This document shows positions 1 to 7,502 of a DNA stretch of 64,000 nucleotides, one piece after another. A program made the translations under genes and the position numbers. The notes under the pieces are model-generated. The model made no database searches. It saw only the letters and a program-made list of their open reading frames with translations, and was not told the origin of the DNA. Numbering within the stretch: the first letter of the stretch is position 1; every line of letters begins with the position of its first letter. Origin of the DNA: Candidatus Intricatilinea gracilis (lineage in GTDB: Bacteria; Pseudomonadota; Gammaproteobacteria; Burkholderiales; Burkholderiaceae_C); NCBI GenBank assembly GCA_016702605.1, contig JADJDQ010000003.1:168501-232500 (forward strand), given 5' to 3'.

Positions 1-378
1 GAATGGTATTGCGAATTTTGGAACGGTAAGTGCCTTCACGCCCTGAGCGGCTTCATTTGCGACGTGTATTGCGAGCTGCTCATCGGTCCATGACAGTTGG
101 GCGGAAATGTACGTTGCAATATTCTCAGTGGGTTCGTCGCCATGATAGACGACCATTGAGTCTTGCACCCACTTCAGGAAGCTGCGATCAGTAGTGCCCA
201 AGTGTTGCTCAATGCTGTACGAAGCAAGCACCAGGCGGAACCCCACTTCGTTCAGTTCAGTCTTGACTGCCGAAAGGACAGCGGTGGTTTCGCGTTTGCG
301 TTTAATGGCTTCGACCAGTGCGGGAGACAACACCCCGCCTAGCAAGCCAAGAGTCCAAATTGTGATTTGTTCAAGCAT
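1..378 (-). CDS. Membrane-anchored protein of unknown function, cut by window edge
   Basis: An uninterrupted frame of 126 codons starts at ATG 378 and runs off the left edge, so the C-terminus is missing. The first 25 residues form one hydrophobic segment (MLEQITIWTLGLLGGVLSPA), followed by a basic patch (KRKRE) and a soluble, acidic region. That is the layout of a protein anchored by its N-terminus with the rest in the cytoplasm. I do not recognise a family. Codon use is less GC-rich than in the housekeeping genes further right, in keeping with the accessory character of the first 3 kb. Confidence 0.5.
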   Translation of the reverse strand, partial: MLEQITIWTLGLLGGVLSPALVEAIKRKRETTAVLSAVKTELNEVGFRLVLASYSIEQHLGTTDRSFLKWVQDSMVVYHGDEPTENIATYISAQLSWTDEQLAIHVANEAAQGVKALTVPKFAIPF

Positions 379-411
379 GGGCGCGGAGTAATAGATCGTT
401 TTGTGAGGTCG

Positions 412-660
412 AACGAATGAAAGGGACTTCCCCATTCCAGGTTCGCCGCAAGGTTGACGTGCGGCGACCGGCAACAAAGTGCCCGATGGGGTTCTGGGAA
501 ATCTCATCGGGTATCCCGAAAGGAGAAGTCCATGGCCATTGTGACGCTGCGGATCGATCTCGCCAAGAACGTGTTTGCCCTGCACGGCCTGACTGAGACG
601 GGTCATGTCGAGGTTGATCGGCCAGGCGCGCCGAACAAGAGACAAGACCCGGTACCAAAG
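412..660 (+). mobile_element. IS110-type element left-end remnant, copy 1
   Basis: This segment is about 250 bp and is repeated, diverged but clearly alignable, at 1741-1998 in the same orientation. It consists of about 120 bp of non-coding sequence followed by the first codons of a transposase starting at ATG 532 (MAIVTLRIDLAKNVFALHG). The motif with the first Asp of the DEDD RuvC-like core is typical of IS110-family transposases. The reading frame leaves recognisable transposase sequence after about 35 residues and ends at 765. The non-coding part contains hairpins at 444-466 and 470-483. The element is an inactive relic. Confidence 0.7.
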
Positions 661-765
661 CGCACCAGCAAATCCGCGCTCGGCGCGTACTTCCGGCGCA
701 TATGCCCACGAATGGACAAACCAACGGTGAACACGACGGCGCCCCCCTCAAACTCACTCGATTGA
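532..765 (+). pseudogene. IS110-family transposase, N-terminal fragment
   Basis: From ATG 532 the first ~30 residues match the start of IS110-family DEDD transposases (IDLAKNVFALHGLTETGHV). A real transposase of this family is usually 300-400 residues; here the frame closes at 765 after 77 codons and the last half has no transposase character. The DEDD residues beyond the first and the C-terminal serine domain are absent. The fragment cannot be functional and is read as the left end of a deleted insertion sequence. Confidence 0.7.
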
Positions 766-912
766 TCTACACGCTGCTCACCAAGGTCAGGAATATACCG
801 ATCAGGGGCAGGACTACTTCGAGGAACAGTATCGCCAGCGTGTGCTGCACAACCTGACTCAGCGTGCTGTGAAGATGGGCATGCCCGTGGTGCCGGCGGA
901 AGTGGTCGCCTG
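694..912 (+). pseudogene. C-terminal scrap of a second transposase-like gene, frameshifted
   Basis: Downstream of the IS110 fragment, two frames together give a plausible transposase tail. One reads DGAPLKLTRLIYTLLTK to about 784. The adjacent frame then reads GQEYTDQGQDYFEEQYRQR and continues to a stop at 910-912. Tails of this style (basic, Tyr/Gln/Glu-rich, just before the stop) occur in several IS transposases; I cannot assign the family. A single-base shift near 785 separates the halves. The piece does not look like the continuation of the IS110 fragment, so it probably derives from another insertion. Confidence 0.4.
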
Positions 913-982
913 AAATATGCACGCTGGATCAGCCATTTAGAGAGATTTTTTAAAGGCATCTCTGAGCGGATGCAATGGAATC

Positions 983-1720
983 TCATTCCGAGTTACCCTT
1001 GCGTTCGGCTTGCGCCTCTAACTGGCAAATCATGCCCGGCCAGGTGCTCAGATGGATCAGGAGCTTAGGAATCATCTCAATGAACCTGCTAGTGCCGGCG
1101 TAGAATTCGGCAGCCACTTTCGTCACCTCAATCCCATCAATATCGACAATATCGCGATACTGCCGAATGGCGTCCGGATCCCGATGCGCGATGGTTGAGT
1201 TCCTAAGATAGGCGAATCGACGCTGAGCCCGCGACTGGGCCTTTCGAATCGCGCGCATGGCCTCAGTAACCTCCTGCCGCAAGTCTTCTGGGGTCGCGCC
1301 ATCATCAAGTGCCAGTCTCAGCTTGTTCCCTGCGACCTTGTCGATATCAAGCTCGTGGATAGTGAGGAGCATGACTCGTGCAGCCAATCCTCGCGTCCAG
1401 GAATCAGGATGGGTCAAGGCATCTATTTTCACCGCTTGTATGTCTCTCTCTGCGATGAGGAAAAACAGGCCGAGATTCAGGATCACTGTATTGGCTTCGA
1501 AACCGAGCCGGCGTGCTCTTGCTGCTTCCAGTGCGAGTGTCTCAAGTGCGGAGACGAGAGCTTCCTTTCGCCTCTTCTCGGACCATTGAAGTCGAGGTCG
1601 ACTGAGACGCCTTGCTAGCGCCTGAGCCTTGCGCAGCGTCCAACTGCGAACCGCCATGCGGACATAGCGATTTATTAGTTCCTTGCGTTCCTGGAGGAGT
1701 TTTCTAGGCGGGTGTGCCAT
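983..1720 (-). CDS. Unknown protein with HEPN-like Rx5H motif
   Basis: The protein has 245 residues, is soluble and probably largely helical, with no signal peptide or membrane span. Residues 1-70 are very basic (many Arg/Lys). Residues 173-179 read RNSTIAH, followed by RDPDAIRQY. An Arg-Asn ... His arrangement of this spacing is the Rx4-6H signature of HEPN ribonucleases and of AbiU2-like proteins, many of which act in phage defence or toxin systems. That assignment rests on one short motif and is inference. The gene lies alone between two direct-repeat IS110 remnants, as if carried between them. Confidence 0.6.
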   Translation of the reverse strand: MAHPPRKLLQERKELINRYVRMAVRSWTLRKAQALARRLSRPRLQWSEKRRKEALVSALETLALEAARARRLGFEANTVILNLGLFFLIAERDIQAVKIDALTHPDSWTRGLAARVMLLTIHELDIDKVAGNKLRLALDDGATPEDLRQEVTEAMRAIRKAQSRAQRRFAYLRNSTIAHRDPDAIRQYRDIVDIDGIEVTKVAAEFYAGTSRFIEMIPKLLIHLSTWPGMICQLEAQAERKGNSE

Positions 1721-1740
1721 GTTGACCGATTCAGACGCCT

Positions 1741-1998
1741 AACGAATGAAAGGGACTTCCCGATTCCAGGTTCGCCGCAGGGTTGACGTGCGGTGACCGG
1801 CAACAACGTGCCAGGATGGGGTTCTGTGCAATCTCATCGGGCATCCCGGCATCCCGGCAGGAAAAGTCCTTGGCCATTGTGATGCAGGGGATCGATCTCG
1901 CCAAAAACGTGTTTGCCCTGCACGGCGTCACTTTGGTGGGTCAGGTCGAGATGAAGCAACTGCACCTGCCGCGCAAAAGGGAAGACCTGGTACCAAAA
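1741..1998 (+). mobile_element. IS110-type element left-end remnant, copy 2
   Basis: This is the second copy of the repeat found at 412-660, same orientation, separated by about 1.1 kb that includes the Rx5H gene. The first ~120 bp are non-coding and keep the two hairpins of copy 1. The stem at 1773-1795 carries a C-to-T change that keeps pairing as G-U. The transposase start (about 1867, LAIVMQGIDLAKNVFALHG) is followed by about 45 codons and a stop at 2005-2007. Copy 1 has MAIVTLRIDLAKNVFALHG. The copies differ throughout, so the duplication is old or represents two separate insertions of related elements. Confidence 0.7.
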
Positions 1999-2007
1999 CA
2001 TATATAA
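1870..2007 (+). pseudogene. IS110-family transposase, N-terminal fragment (copy 2)
   Basis: This short frame begins with the IS110 transposase N-terminal motif (GIDLAKNVFALHG, containing the first catalytic Asp) and stops after about 45 codons at 2005-2007. Copy 2 starts with TTG or an internal codon instead of the ATG of copy 1. The rest of the transposase is not found downstream, where an unrelated exported-protein gene on the other strand begins. This is a non-functional relic. Confidence 0.6.
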
Positions 2008-2038
2008 TTATTGGCTCATTGTTGGTTATTTGCTTGGC

Positions 2039-2617
2039 TCACGGGGGAGCAGTTTTCACGAACTTGAATGACCGAATGATGTGGCGAAATTCGCTCGGTA
2101 ACTTTGGTTGGTTGCTTCGTTCAAGAAATGTAACCGTAAAGGCAAGCCGTTTTTCCTGGATGCAGTAGGAATGAACGCGAAACTCCTCCTGTGAATCATC
2201 AAAAACTACGTTTGAAACATTGAATTTCCCTTCAACACCTTCATATCGGAATGACCGAGCGCGACCATCTGACACTGTGTCAGGTGGCGCCTTATCAAAG
2301 CAGCTCTGGGATGGCGCAAGAGCAATCACACCAGGCGCGATCTCCGCCACCTTTCTTCCCTTTTCGTCATCAAAGACGCTATATCCGGTAAAAGCCCATC
2401 GCCTTGGATACTCAAATGTGTAGCCGCGAAATTCCACATCTTCTGCCCTTATGTACTCGCCCCAATCTTCAGTCTGGAAAGTGCTCGGCAATGGAGTTAT
2501 CACATCGGAGCTAAACACTATCCATTCACTATCCCGTGCAGTAGCTGTGGAGTGGCTCACGACAAGAGTCAGACTGATAGCTAGTATGTTGACGATTTTA
2601 TTGCGCATAGCTTCCAT
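2039..2617 (-). CDS. Exported protein of unknown function
   Basis: The protein has 192 residues. The N-terminus (MRNKIVNILAISLTLVVSHSTATA, counting from the second Met) is a typical Sec signal peptide, so the product is probably periplasmic or secreted. The mature part contains two Cys residues and alternating hydrophobic/polar stretches suggestive of beta structure (EFRGYTFEYPRRWAFTGYSV). No family was recognised. Either Met 1 (2617) or Met 4 (2608) could start; the second places the basic residues right before the hydrophobic core. The gene is AT-richer than the core genes. Confidence 0.6.
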   Translation of the reverse strand: MEAMRNKIVNILAISLTLVVSHSTATARDSEWIVFSSDVITPLPSTFQTEDWGEYIRAEDVEFRGYTFEYPRRWAFTGYSVFDDEKGRKVAEIAPGVIALAPSQSCFDKAPPDTVSDGRARSFRYEGVEGKFNVSNVVFDDSQEEFRVHSYCIQEKRLAFTVTFLERSNQPKLPSEFRHIIRSFKFVKTAPP

Positions 2618-3055
2618 ATCGAGCGCAGCTTTGCTGCGTATGCAGGTGAGGACCGCTTTGTATTGGCGCGGCTGGCTGGGCGCGAACCGCGCGTGGCTGC
2701 TCTTGGCACGATTTCATCCAGCACTACTCTGGTGGCAAGAGCAGCACTTCCGCTGGGAGGACTGTGCCGAGGGTTTCAGTTCGGGGCAAGCGGATCGATT
2801 CGGGTGTCGTCCGGGGGTTCTTCGCGTCAGTTGTCCTCTCCGTCGCCCGTTGCGGCCAGGTCCGGATGGAGCGATTGCGGCCCGCTATCGGGCCTGGCTC
2901 ATCTAGCGCTCCGTCGCTGAAGTCGGTCAAGTTGTTGTACGGAATGCACGATCGCGTGTGGATGCAGCGCGACAGCTCGCGCACTGCAGGCGCGTTTGTA
3001 CTGGTACCGCGTCTTCAACTGCCTTCATGGCCTGCGGCAACATGCCCCTAGCGCC
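2618..3055. other. Gene-free stretch between accessory region and ttuC-like gene
   Basis: About 440 bp have no frame I can support on either strand. The short frames present have no recognisable motif, no clear ribosome binding site and no family-like sequence. This may be degraded sequence at the boundary between the accessory patch and the core chromosome. I see no clear tRNA, repeat or attachment site in it. Confidence 0.4.
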
Positions 3056-4171
3056 TCACCCCATCTGCGCCAGCAACGCCTCCTCCACCGCAATGCCCAC
3101 CGCGGTGGTATCCGCCGTGCCACCCATGTCGGGCGTCCAGGGCCCTTCGCGCAGCACCTGTTCGATGGCGAGCAGGATGGCGTCGTGGGCGGCCTTGCCG
3201 GCGCCCTGGTTGTGGGTGAGGTGGCTGAGCATCAGGGCGCCGGACCAGATCATGGCGATGGGGTTGGCGATGTTCTTGCCGGCGATGTCGGGGGCGCTGC
3301 CGTGCACGGGTTCGAACAGGCTGGGGAACTTGCGCTCGGGGTTGAGGTTGGCCGAGGGGGCGATGCCGATGGTGCCGGTGCAGGCGGGGCCGAGGTCGGA
3401 CAGGATGTCGCCGAACAGGTTGGTGGCGGCCACCACGTCGAAGCGATCGGGTTGCAGCACGAAGCGAGCGGTGAGGATGTCGATGTGCTGCTTGTCCCAG
3501 GCGATGTCGGGGTACTGGGCAGCCATCTCGGCGCAGCGTTCGTCCCACCAGGGCATGCTGATGCTGATGCCGTTGCTCTTGGTGGCCAGGGTCACGTGTT
3601 TGCGCGGGCGGGTGCGGGCCAGCTCGAAGGCGTAACGCAGCAGGCGTTCGCTGCCGATGCGGGTGAAGACCGATTCCTGCACGACGAACTCGCGCTGGGT
3701 GCCGGGGAACATGACGCCGCCGACCGAGCTGTATTCACCCTCGGTGTTCTCGCGCACGATGAGCATGTCGATCTCGCCGGCCTGGCGTTTGCTGCCGTCG
3801 CGCCGCACCAGGGGGCAGGGCACACCGTCGAACAGGCGAGCGGGGCGCAGGTTGATGTACTGGTCGAAATCGCGCCGGAACTTGATGAGTGAACCCCACA
3901 GCGAGATGTGGTCGGGCACGCTGGCGGGCCAGCCGACGGCGCCGAAGAAGATGGCGTCCATGGGCAGCAGTTGCTGCTTCCAGTCGGGCGGCATCATGTC
4001 ACCGTGCTGGGCGTAGTAGTCGCAGCTGGCCCAGGCGATGGGGGTGATGTCGAGCTTCAGGCCGAACCTGGCGGCGGCGGCGTTGACCACACGCAGGCCC
4101 TCGGGTAGCACTTCCTTGCCGATGCCGTCGCCGGGGATGGCGGCGATCTTGTAGGGGGTCTGCTGGCTCAT
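3056..4171 (-). CDS. ttuC: Tartrate dehydrogenase / D-malate dehydrogenase
   Basis: The 371-residue protein belongs to the NAD-dependent isocitrate/isopropylmalate dehydrogenase family, tartrate/D-malate branch. It oxidises and decarboxylates (R)-2-hydroxy acids such as D-malate or tartrate in the cytoplasm with a divalent metal. Visible marks are the N-terminal IPGDGIGKE, the NTEGEYSSVGG loop near 142-152, a catalytic Lys in LATKSNG near 198 and the family signature NLFGDILSDL at 251-260. The length is normal. It is close to a tripartite carboxylate uptake operon, which fits organic-acid use. Exact substrate (tartrate, D-malate or isopropylmalate-like) cannot be decided from sequence. Confidence 0.85.
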   Translation of the reverse strand: MSQQTPYKIAAIPGDGIGKEVLPEGLRVVNAAAARFGLKLDITPIAWASCDYYAQHGDMMPPDWKQQLLPMDAIFFGAVGWPASVPDHISLWGSLIKFRRDFDQYINLRPARLFDGVPCPLVRRDGSKRQAGEIDMLIVRENTEGEYSSVGGVMFPGTQREFVVQESVFTRIGSERLLRYAFELARTRPRKHVTLATKSNGISISMPWWDERCAEMAAQYPDIAWDKQHIDILTARFVLQPDRFDVVAATNLFGDILSDLGPACTGTIGIAPSANLNPERKFPSLFEPVHGSAPDIAGKNIANPIAMIWSGALMLSHLTHNQGAGKAAHDAILLAIEQVLREGPWTPDMGGTADTTAVGIAVEEALLAQMG

Positions 4172-4256
4172 GGTGGCCTTTGTGTGGCTGGGTGGCTGGG
4201 TGGCTGGGGCTGATGTCTCGGACGGGCGTACGGCCGGCCGGACGAACGGCGGCGCG

Positions 4257-4272
4257 GACCGCTCGACGGTCG
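4257..4272. repeat. 16-bp palindromic element, copy 1
   Basis: The sequence GACCGCTCGACGGTCG forms a GACCG/CGGTC hairpin between the divergent ttuC and DUF885 genes. The identical 16-mer occurs at 15245-15260, also intergenic. Its function is unknown; it could be a small dispersed palindrome or a regulator site. Confidence 0.4.
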
Positions 4273-4443
4273 TCGAGTGCGCGTCATGCTAGTAGCGACC
4301 GGCCCCGGTTGGTGGCTGTGGTTAACACGCAGCTGCAGGCCGGCCGGGCGCCTATGCTTCGCGCTCGGGCCGGGCACTACGGTCACCCGCCACAACGGCC
4401 ACAACGGCCACCACACTCACGCGAAGAACAAGGAAGCGCGCGG

Positions 4444-6363
4444 ATGAAGCTCTCGAGACTGATCCTGTGGACGGCGGTGGCAACGCTGCAGGCGGCCTGT
4501 GCCTCTGTCGACACCAGCACCGGCTGCGGCTCCGGCCCGAACATGACCGCGGGCGCGGCAGCCCCGCAACAAGCGGCAAACGAGCAGGCGCCCCAGGGCG
4601 CCGAGGCAGCCGCACGCGAGTTCAGGGCGGTGCTGGAAGCCAGCGACGCGGCGATGCTGGCGCGGCGGCCGCTGGATGCGCTGTTTCGCGGTGACCTGAC
4701 ACGTGCCGGGCAGTTTGGCGACTATCTGTCCGACGGCTGGATCGAGGCCGAACGCCGCGCTGCGGCGGCTGATCTGGCGCGGCTGCGCACCATCGACCGA
4801 GACCTGCTGGGCGCCGTCGATCGGCTGGCTTACGACGCGTTTGTGTGGAACCGCCAGGATGCATTGCTGGCGCACGGGCCCGAGTTCGCGGCCATCTGGT
4901 CGCGCCTGCCGATCGACCACTACGGCGGCGTGCAGCTGATGTTTGCCGCCTTGTCGTCGGGTGAAGGTGCGGCGCCCTACCGCACCGTGGCCGACTACGA
5001 CAACGGGCTGTCGCGCATCGCCGGGTTTGTCGCCTACCTGGACCAGTCCATCGACCGCATGCGCCAGGGCATGAAGCTCGGCATCGTGTTGCCGCGGGTG
5101 ATTGCCGAGCGCACGCTGGTGCAGTTCGACACCTATGCGGCGCAGACGCTGGCGCAGTCGCAGTACCACGAACCCATCCGCAAGTTGCCGGTGGATTTCA
5201 GCCAGGCCGATCGCGAGCGGCTGGTGCGCGCCTACACCGCAGCCATCGAGGGTCAGCTGCGCCCGGCTTTCGAGCGAGTGGCCAGGTTCTTGCGCAACGA
5301 GTACCTGGCCGCGGCGCGCGACAGCGTGGGGCTTGCCGGCCTGCCGGGCGGCGCCAGTTATTACGCCCAGCTGGCGCGCCACCACACCACCACGGCCAAG
5401 ACGCCGCAGCAGATCCACACACTGGGACTGGCCGAGGTGGCCCGGCTCACCGGCGAGTTGCGCAAGCTGGCCGACCGCACGGGCCACACCGGGCCGCTGG
5501 ACGAGTTCTTCAGGCAGGTGCGGCAGGACCCGAGATTCAAGCCCGCGTCGGCGCGGGCGCTGCAGGACGGCTACGCCGACATCGCGCACCGGGTCGACCT
5601 GAGCTTGCCGCACCTGTTCTCGCATCGGCCGAAGACGCCGCTCGAGATCCGGCCCATCCCCGAGGTCGAAGCCAAGGGTGCGGCCGGCGCCTATTACATG
5701 CCGGGTTCGATGGAGACCGGCCGGCCGGGCATCTTCTTCTTCAACAGCCACGACCTGCCGAGCCGCACCACGACGGACATGGAGACGCTGTACCTGCACG
5801 AGGCAGTGCCCGGCCATCACTACCAGGGCAGCCTGGTGGCCGAGGACCCCTCGCTGCCCAAGATCCTGCGTTACGAGTGGGTCACCTCGTACGGCGAAGG
5901 CTGGGCCTTGTACGCCGAAAGCCTGGGGGCCGAGCTGGGCCTGTACACCGACCCGTACCAGCTGTTCGGCCATCTGCAGGACCAGATGTTGCGCGCCATG
6001 CGGCTGGTGGTCGACACGGGCCTGCACAGCCTGGGCTGGACCCGCGAGCGCGCCATCGACTACATGCTGGCGCATTCGGACATGAGCCGCACCGAGGTCA
6101 CGTCCGAGGTGGAGCGTTACATCGTCGACCCGGGCCAGGCGCTGGCCTACAAGATCGGCGAGATCACCATCCGCCAACTGCGCACCCGCGCCGAACAGAC
6201 GCTGGGCAGCCGCTTCGACATCCGCGAGTTCCACGAGCAGGTGTTGTCGACCGGCGCCTTGCCGCTGGACGTGTTGACGGCCAAGATCGATGGCTGGATC
6301 AGCAGCCGCTCATCGGCACAGGGATCGGCGCAGGGATCGGCGCAGGGGTCGGCGAACAGATAG
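4444..6363 (+). CDS. DUF885 family metallopeptidase-like lipoprotein
   Basis: From ATG 4444 the protein has 639 residues. The N-terminus is a signal sequence ending in LQAAC, an acceptable though imperfect lipobox, so the protein is probably a lipoprotein of the cell envelope. Residues 452-459 read HEAVPGHH, the HExxxH-type metal-binding motif that marks DUF885, a family with a gluzincin-like fold presumed to be a metallopeptidase. The last 20 residues consist of short Gly-Ser-Ala-Gln repeats encoded by a 12-bp DNA repeat. An upstream in-frame start at 4180 would add 88 residues without signal character and is rejected. Confidence 0.8.
   Translation: MKLSRLILWTAVATLQAACASVDTSTGCGSGPNMTAGAAAPQQAANEQAPQGAEAAAREFRAVLEASDAAMLARRPLDALFRGDLTRAGQFGDYLSDGWIEAERRAAAADLARLRTIDRDLLGAVDRLAYDAFVWNRQDALLAHGPEFAAIWSRLPIDHYGGVQLMFAALSSGEGAAPYRTVADYDNGLSRIAGFVAYLDQSIDRMRQGMKLGIVLPRVIAERTLVQFDTYAAQTLAQSQYHEPIRKLPVDFSQADRERLVRAYTAAIEGQLRPAFERVARFLRNEYLAAARDSVGLAGLPGGASYYAQLARHHTTTAKTPQQIHTLGLAEVARLTGELRKLADRTGHTGPLDEFFRQVRQDPRFKPASARALQDGYADIAHRVDLSLPHLFSHRPKTPLEIRPIPEVEAKGAAGAYYMPGSMETGRPGIFFFNSHDLPSRTTTDMETLYLHEAVPGHHYQGSLVAEDPSLPKILRYEWVTSYGEGWALYAESLGAELGLYTDPYQLFGHLQDQMLRAMRLVVDTGLHSLGWTRERAIDYMLAHSDMSRTEVTSEVERYIVDPGQALAYKIGEITIRQLRTRAEQTLGSRFDIREFHEQVLSTGALPLDVLTAKIDGWISSRSSAQGSAQGSAQGSANR
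6313..6354 (+). repeat. 12-bp tandem repeat at end of DUF885 gene
   Basis: Three and a half near-perfect copies of a 12-bp unit (TCGGCGCAGGGA and variants) encode the repeated Gly-Ser-Ala-Gln C-terminal tail. Because the unit is a multiple of three, copy-number changes keep the reading frame and only alter tail length. Confidence 0.7.
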
Positions 6364-6431
6364 GTGAAGAGCGCCGAGGCGGAGCCGAGCCGACGCTGAG
6401 ATTGCGCGGCGCGGCGCTGCGACGCGACGCG

Positions 6432-7439
6432 TCAGGCCCCCTGCACCACCAATTTGCCGCGCTGCTGGCCGAGCGTGTGGCCAAGCAGGCTGGTGGCGGC
6501 GTAGATGGCCGAGATGGTGGGGGTGGGTGTGTCGGTGATACGGCCGAGTTCGACCACCGAGCCGACCAGGGCTTCGAGCTCGATGGCGCGGCCGGCCTCG
6601 ACGTCCTGCAGCATCGAGGTCTTGTGGGCGCCCACGGCTTCGGCGCCGGCGATACGTTTGTCGAGCGAGATCTTGAACTCGACGCCGAGTTTTTCGGCCA
6701 CGGTCTGTGCCTCACGCATCATGGCTGCGGCCAGTTCGCGGGTGAGCGGGTAACGGCAAATGTCTTCGAGCGTGGCGTGGGTGAGCGCCGAGATCGGGTT
6801 GAAGCTGAGGTTGCCCCACAGCTTGAGCCAGATCTCGCTGCGGATGTCGCGCGCCACCGGCGACTTGAAGCCAGCGCGGATGAAGGTCTGCGACAGCTGC
6901 TCGACCCGTGGGCTGCGTGTGTTGTCGGGCTCACCCAGCGTGAAACGGTTGCCTTCGATCACCTTCACGCGGCCCGGCGCCAGCAGCTCGGCCGCGGGGT
7001 AGACCACGCTGCCGATGATGCGTTCGGGCTCGATGTTCTGGCCGATGCGTCCATTGGGGTCGACCGCCGCCACGGCCCGGCCTTCATACGGGCCGGCGAG
7101 TTTGTGGAAGTACCACCAGGGGATGCCGTTGATCATGGTGACGACCATGGTCTCGGGCCCGAACAGCTCGCGCAGCTGCGGCAGCACATCCACCACCTGG
7201 TGCGCCTTGAGTGTGAGCAACACCACGTCCTGCGGGCCGGCGTCGGCCATGTGTTGCACGGCCTTGGCGGTGGGGGCGTGTTGCTCAGTGCCGTCTTCGA
7301 GCACCAGATGAAAGCCGTCGCGCTGGATGGCTTCGAGGTTGCGGTTGCGGGCGATGAAGGTGACGTATTCACCCGCGATGGCGAGTTTGGCGCCCAGGTA
7401 CCCACCGATGGCACCGGCGCCGACGACGGCGATCTTCAT
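6432..7439 (-). CDS. 2-dehydropantoate 2-reductase family protein
   Basis: The 335-residue protein starts at ATG 7439 with MKIAVVGAGAIGGYLGAKLA, the Rossmann NADP-binding motif of ketopantoate reductases. A C-terminal helical ApbA_C domain follows (SFNPISALTHATLEDICR region). PanE makes pantoate for coenzyme A. However, paralogues placed inside transport operons, as here downstream of tctA, are often of uncertain substrate and may reduce another 2-keto acid. The upstream in-frame start at 7487 adds only unrelated residues. About 63 bp separate it from the tctA stop, so co-transcription is likely. Confidence 0.75.
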   Translation of the reverse strand: MKIAVVGAGAIGGYLGAKLAIAGEYVTFIARNRNLEAIQRDGFHLVLEDGTEQHAPTAKAVQHMADAGPQDVVLLTLKAHQVVDVLPQLRELFGPETMVVTMINGIPWWYFHKLAGPYEGRAVAAVDPNGRIGQNIEPERIIGSVVYPAAELLAPGRVKVIEGNRFTLGEPDNTRSPRVEQLSQTFIRAGFKSPVARDIRSEIWLKLWGNLSFNPISALTHATLEDICRYPLTRELAAAMMREAQTVAEKLGVEFKISLDKRIAGAEAVGAHKTSMLQDVEAGRAIELEALVGSVVELGRITDTPTPTISAIYAATSLLGHTLGQQRGKLVVQGA

Positions 7440-7502
7440 GCGGGCCTCCGGGATGCGGACGCGGTGGGGTGTTGGTGGCATCGGCAAACCATGGCGTCGA
7501 CC

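Noticed and set aside
4417..6234. Long open frame (about 600 codons) antisense to the DUF885 gene
   Set aside because: High-GC DNA yields long antisense frames. The + strand frame has the signal peptide, the HEAVPGHH motif and a plausible ribosome site; the antisense product is rich in His, Arg and Gln with no family-like sequence.
6364..6431. Terminator between convergent DUF885 and panE-like genes
   Set aside because: The GC-rich 68-bp gap has only short imperfect pairings and no T-run on either strand.
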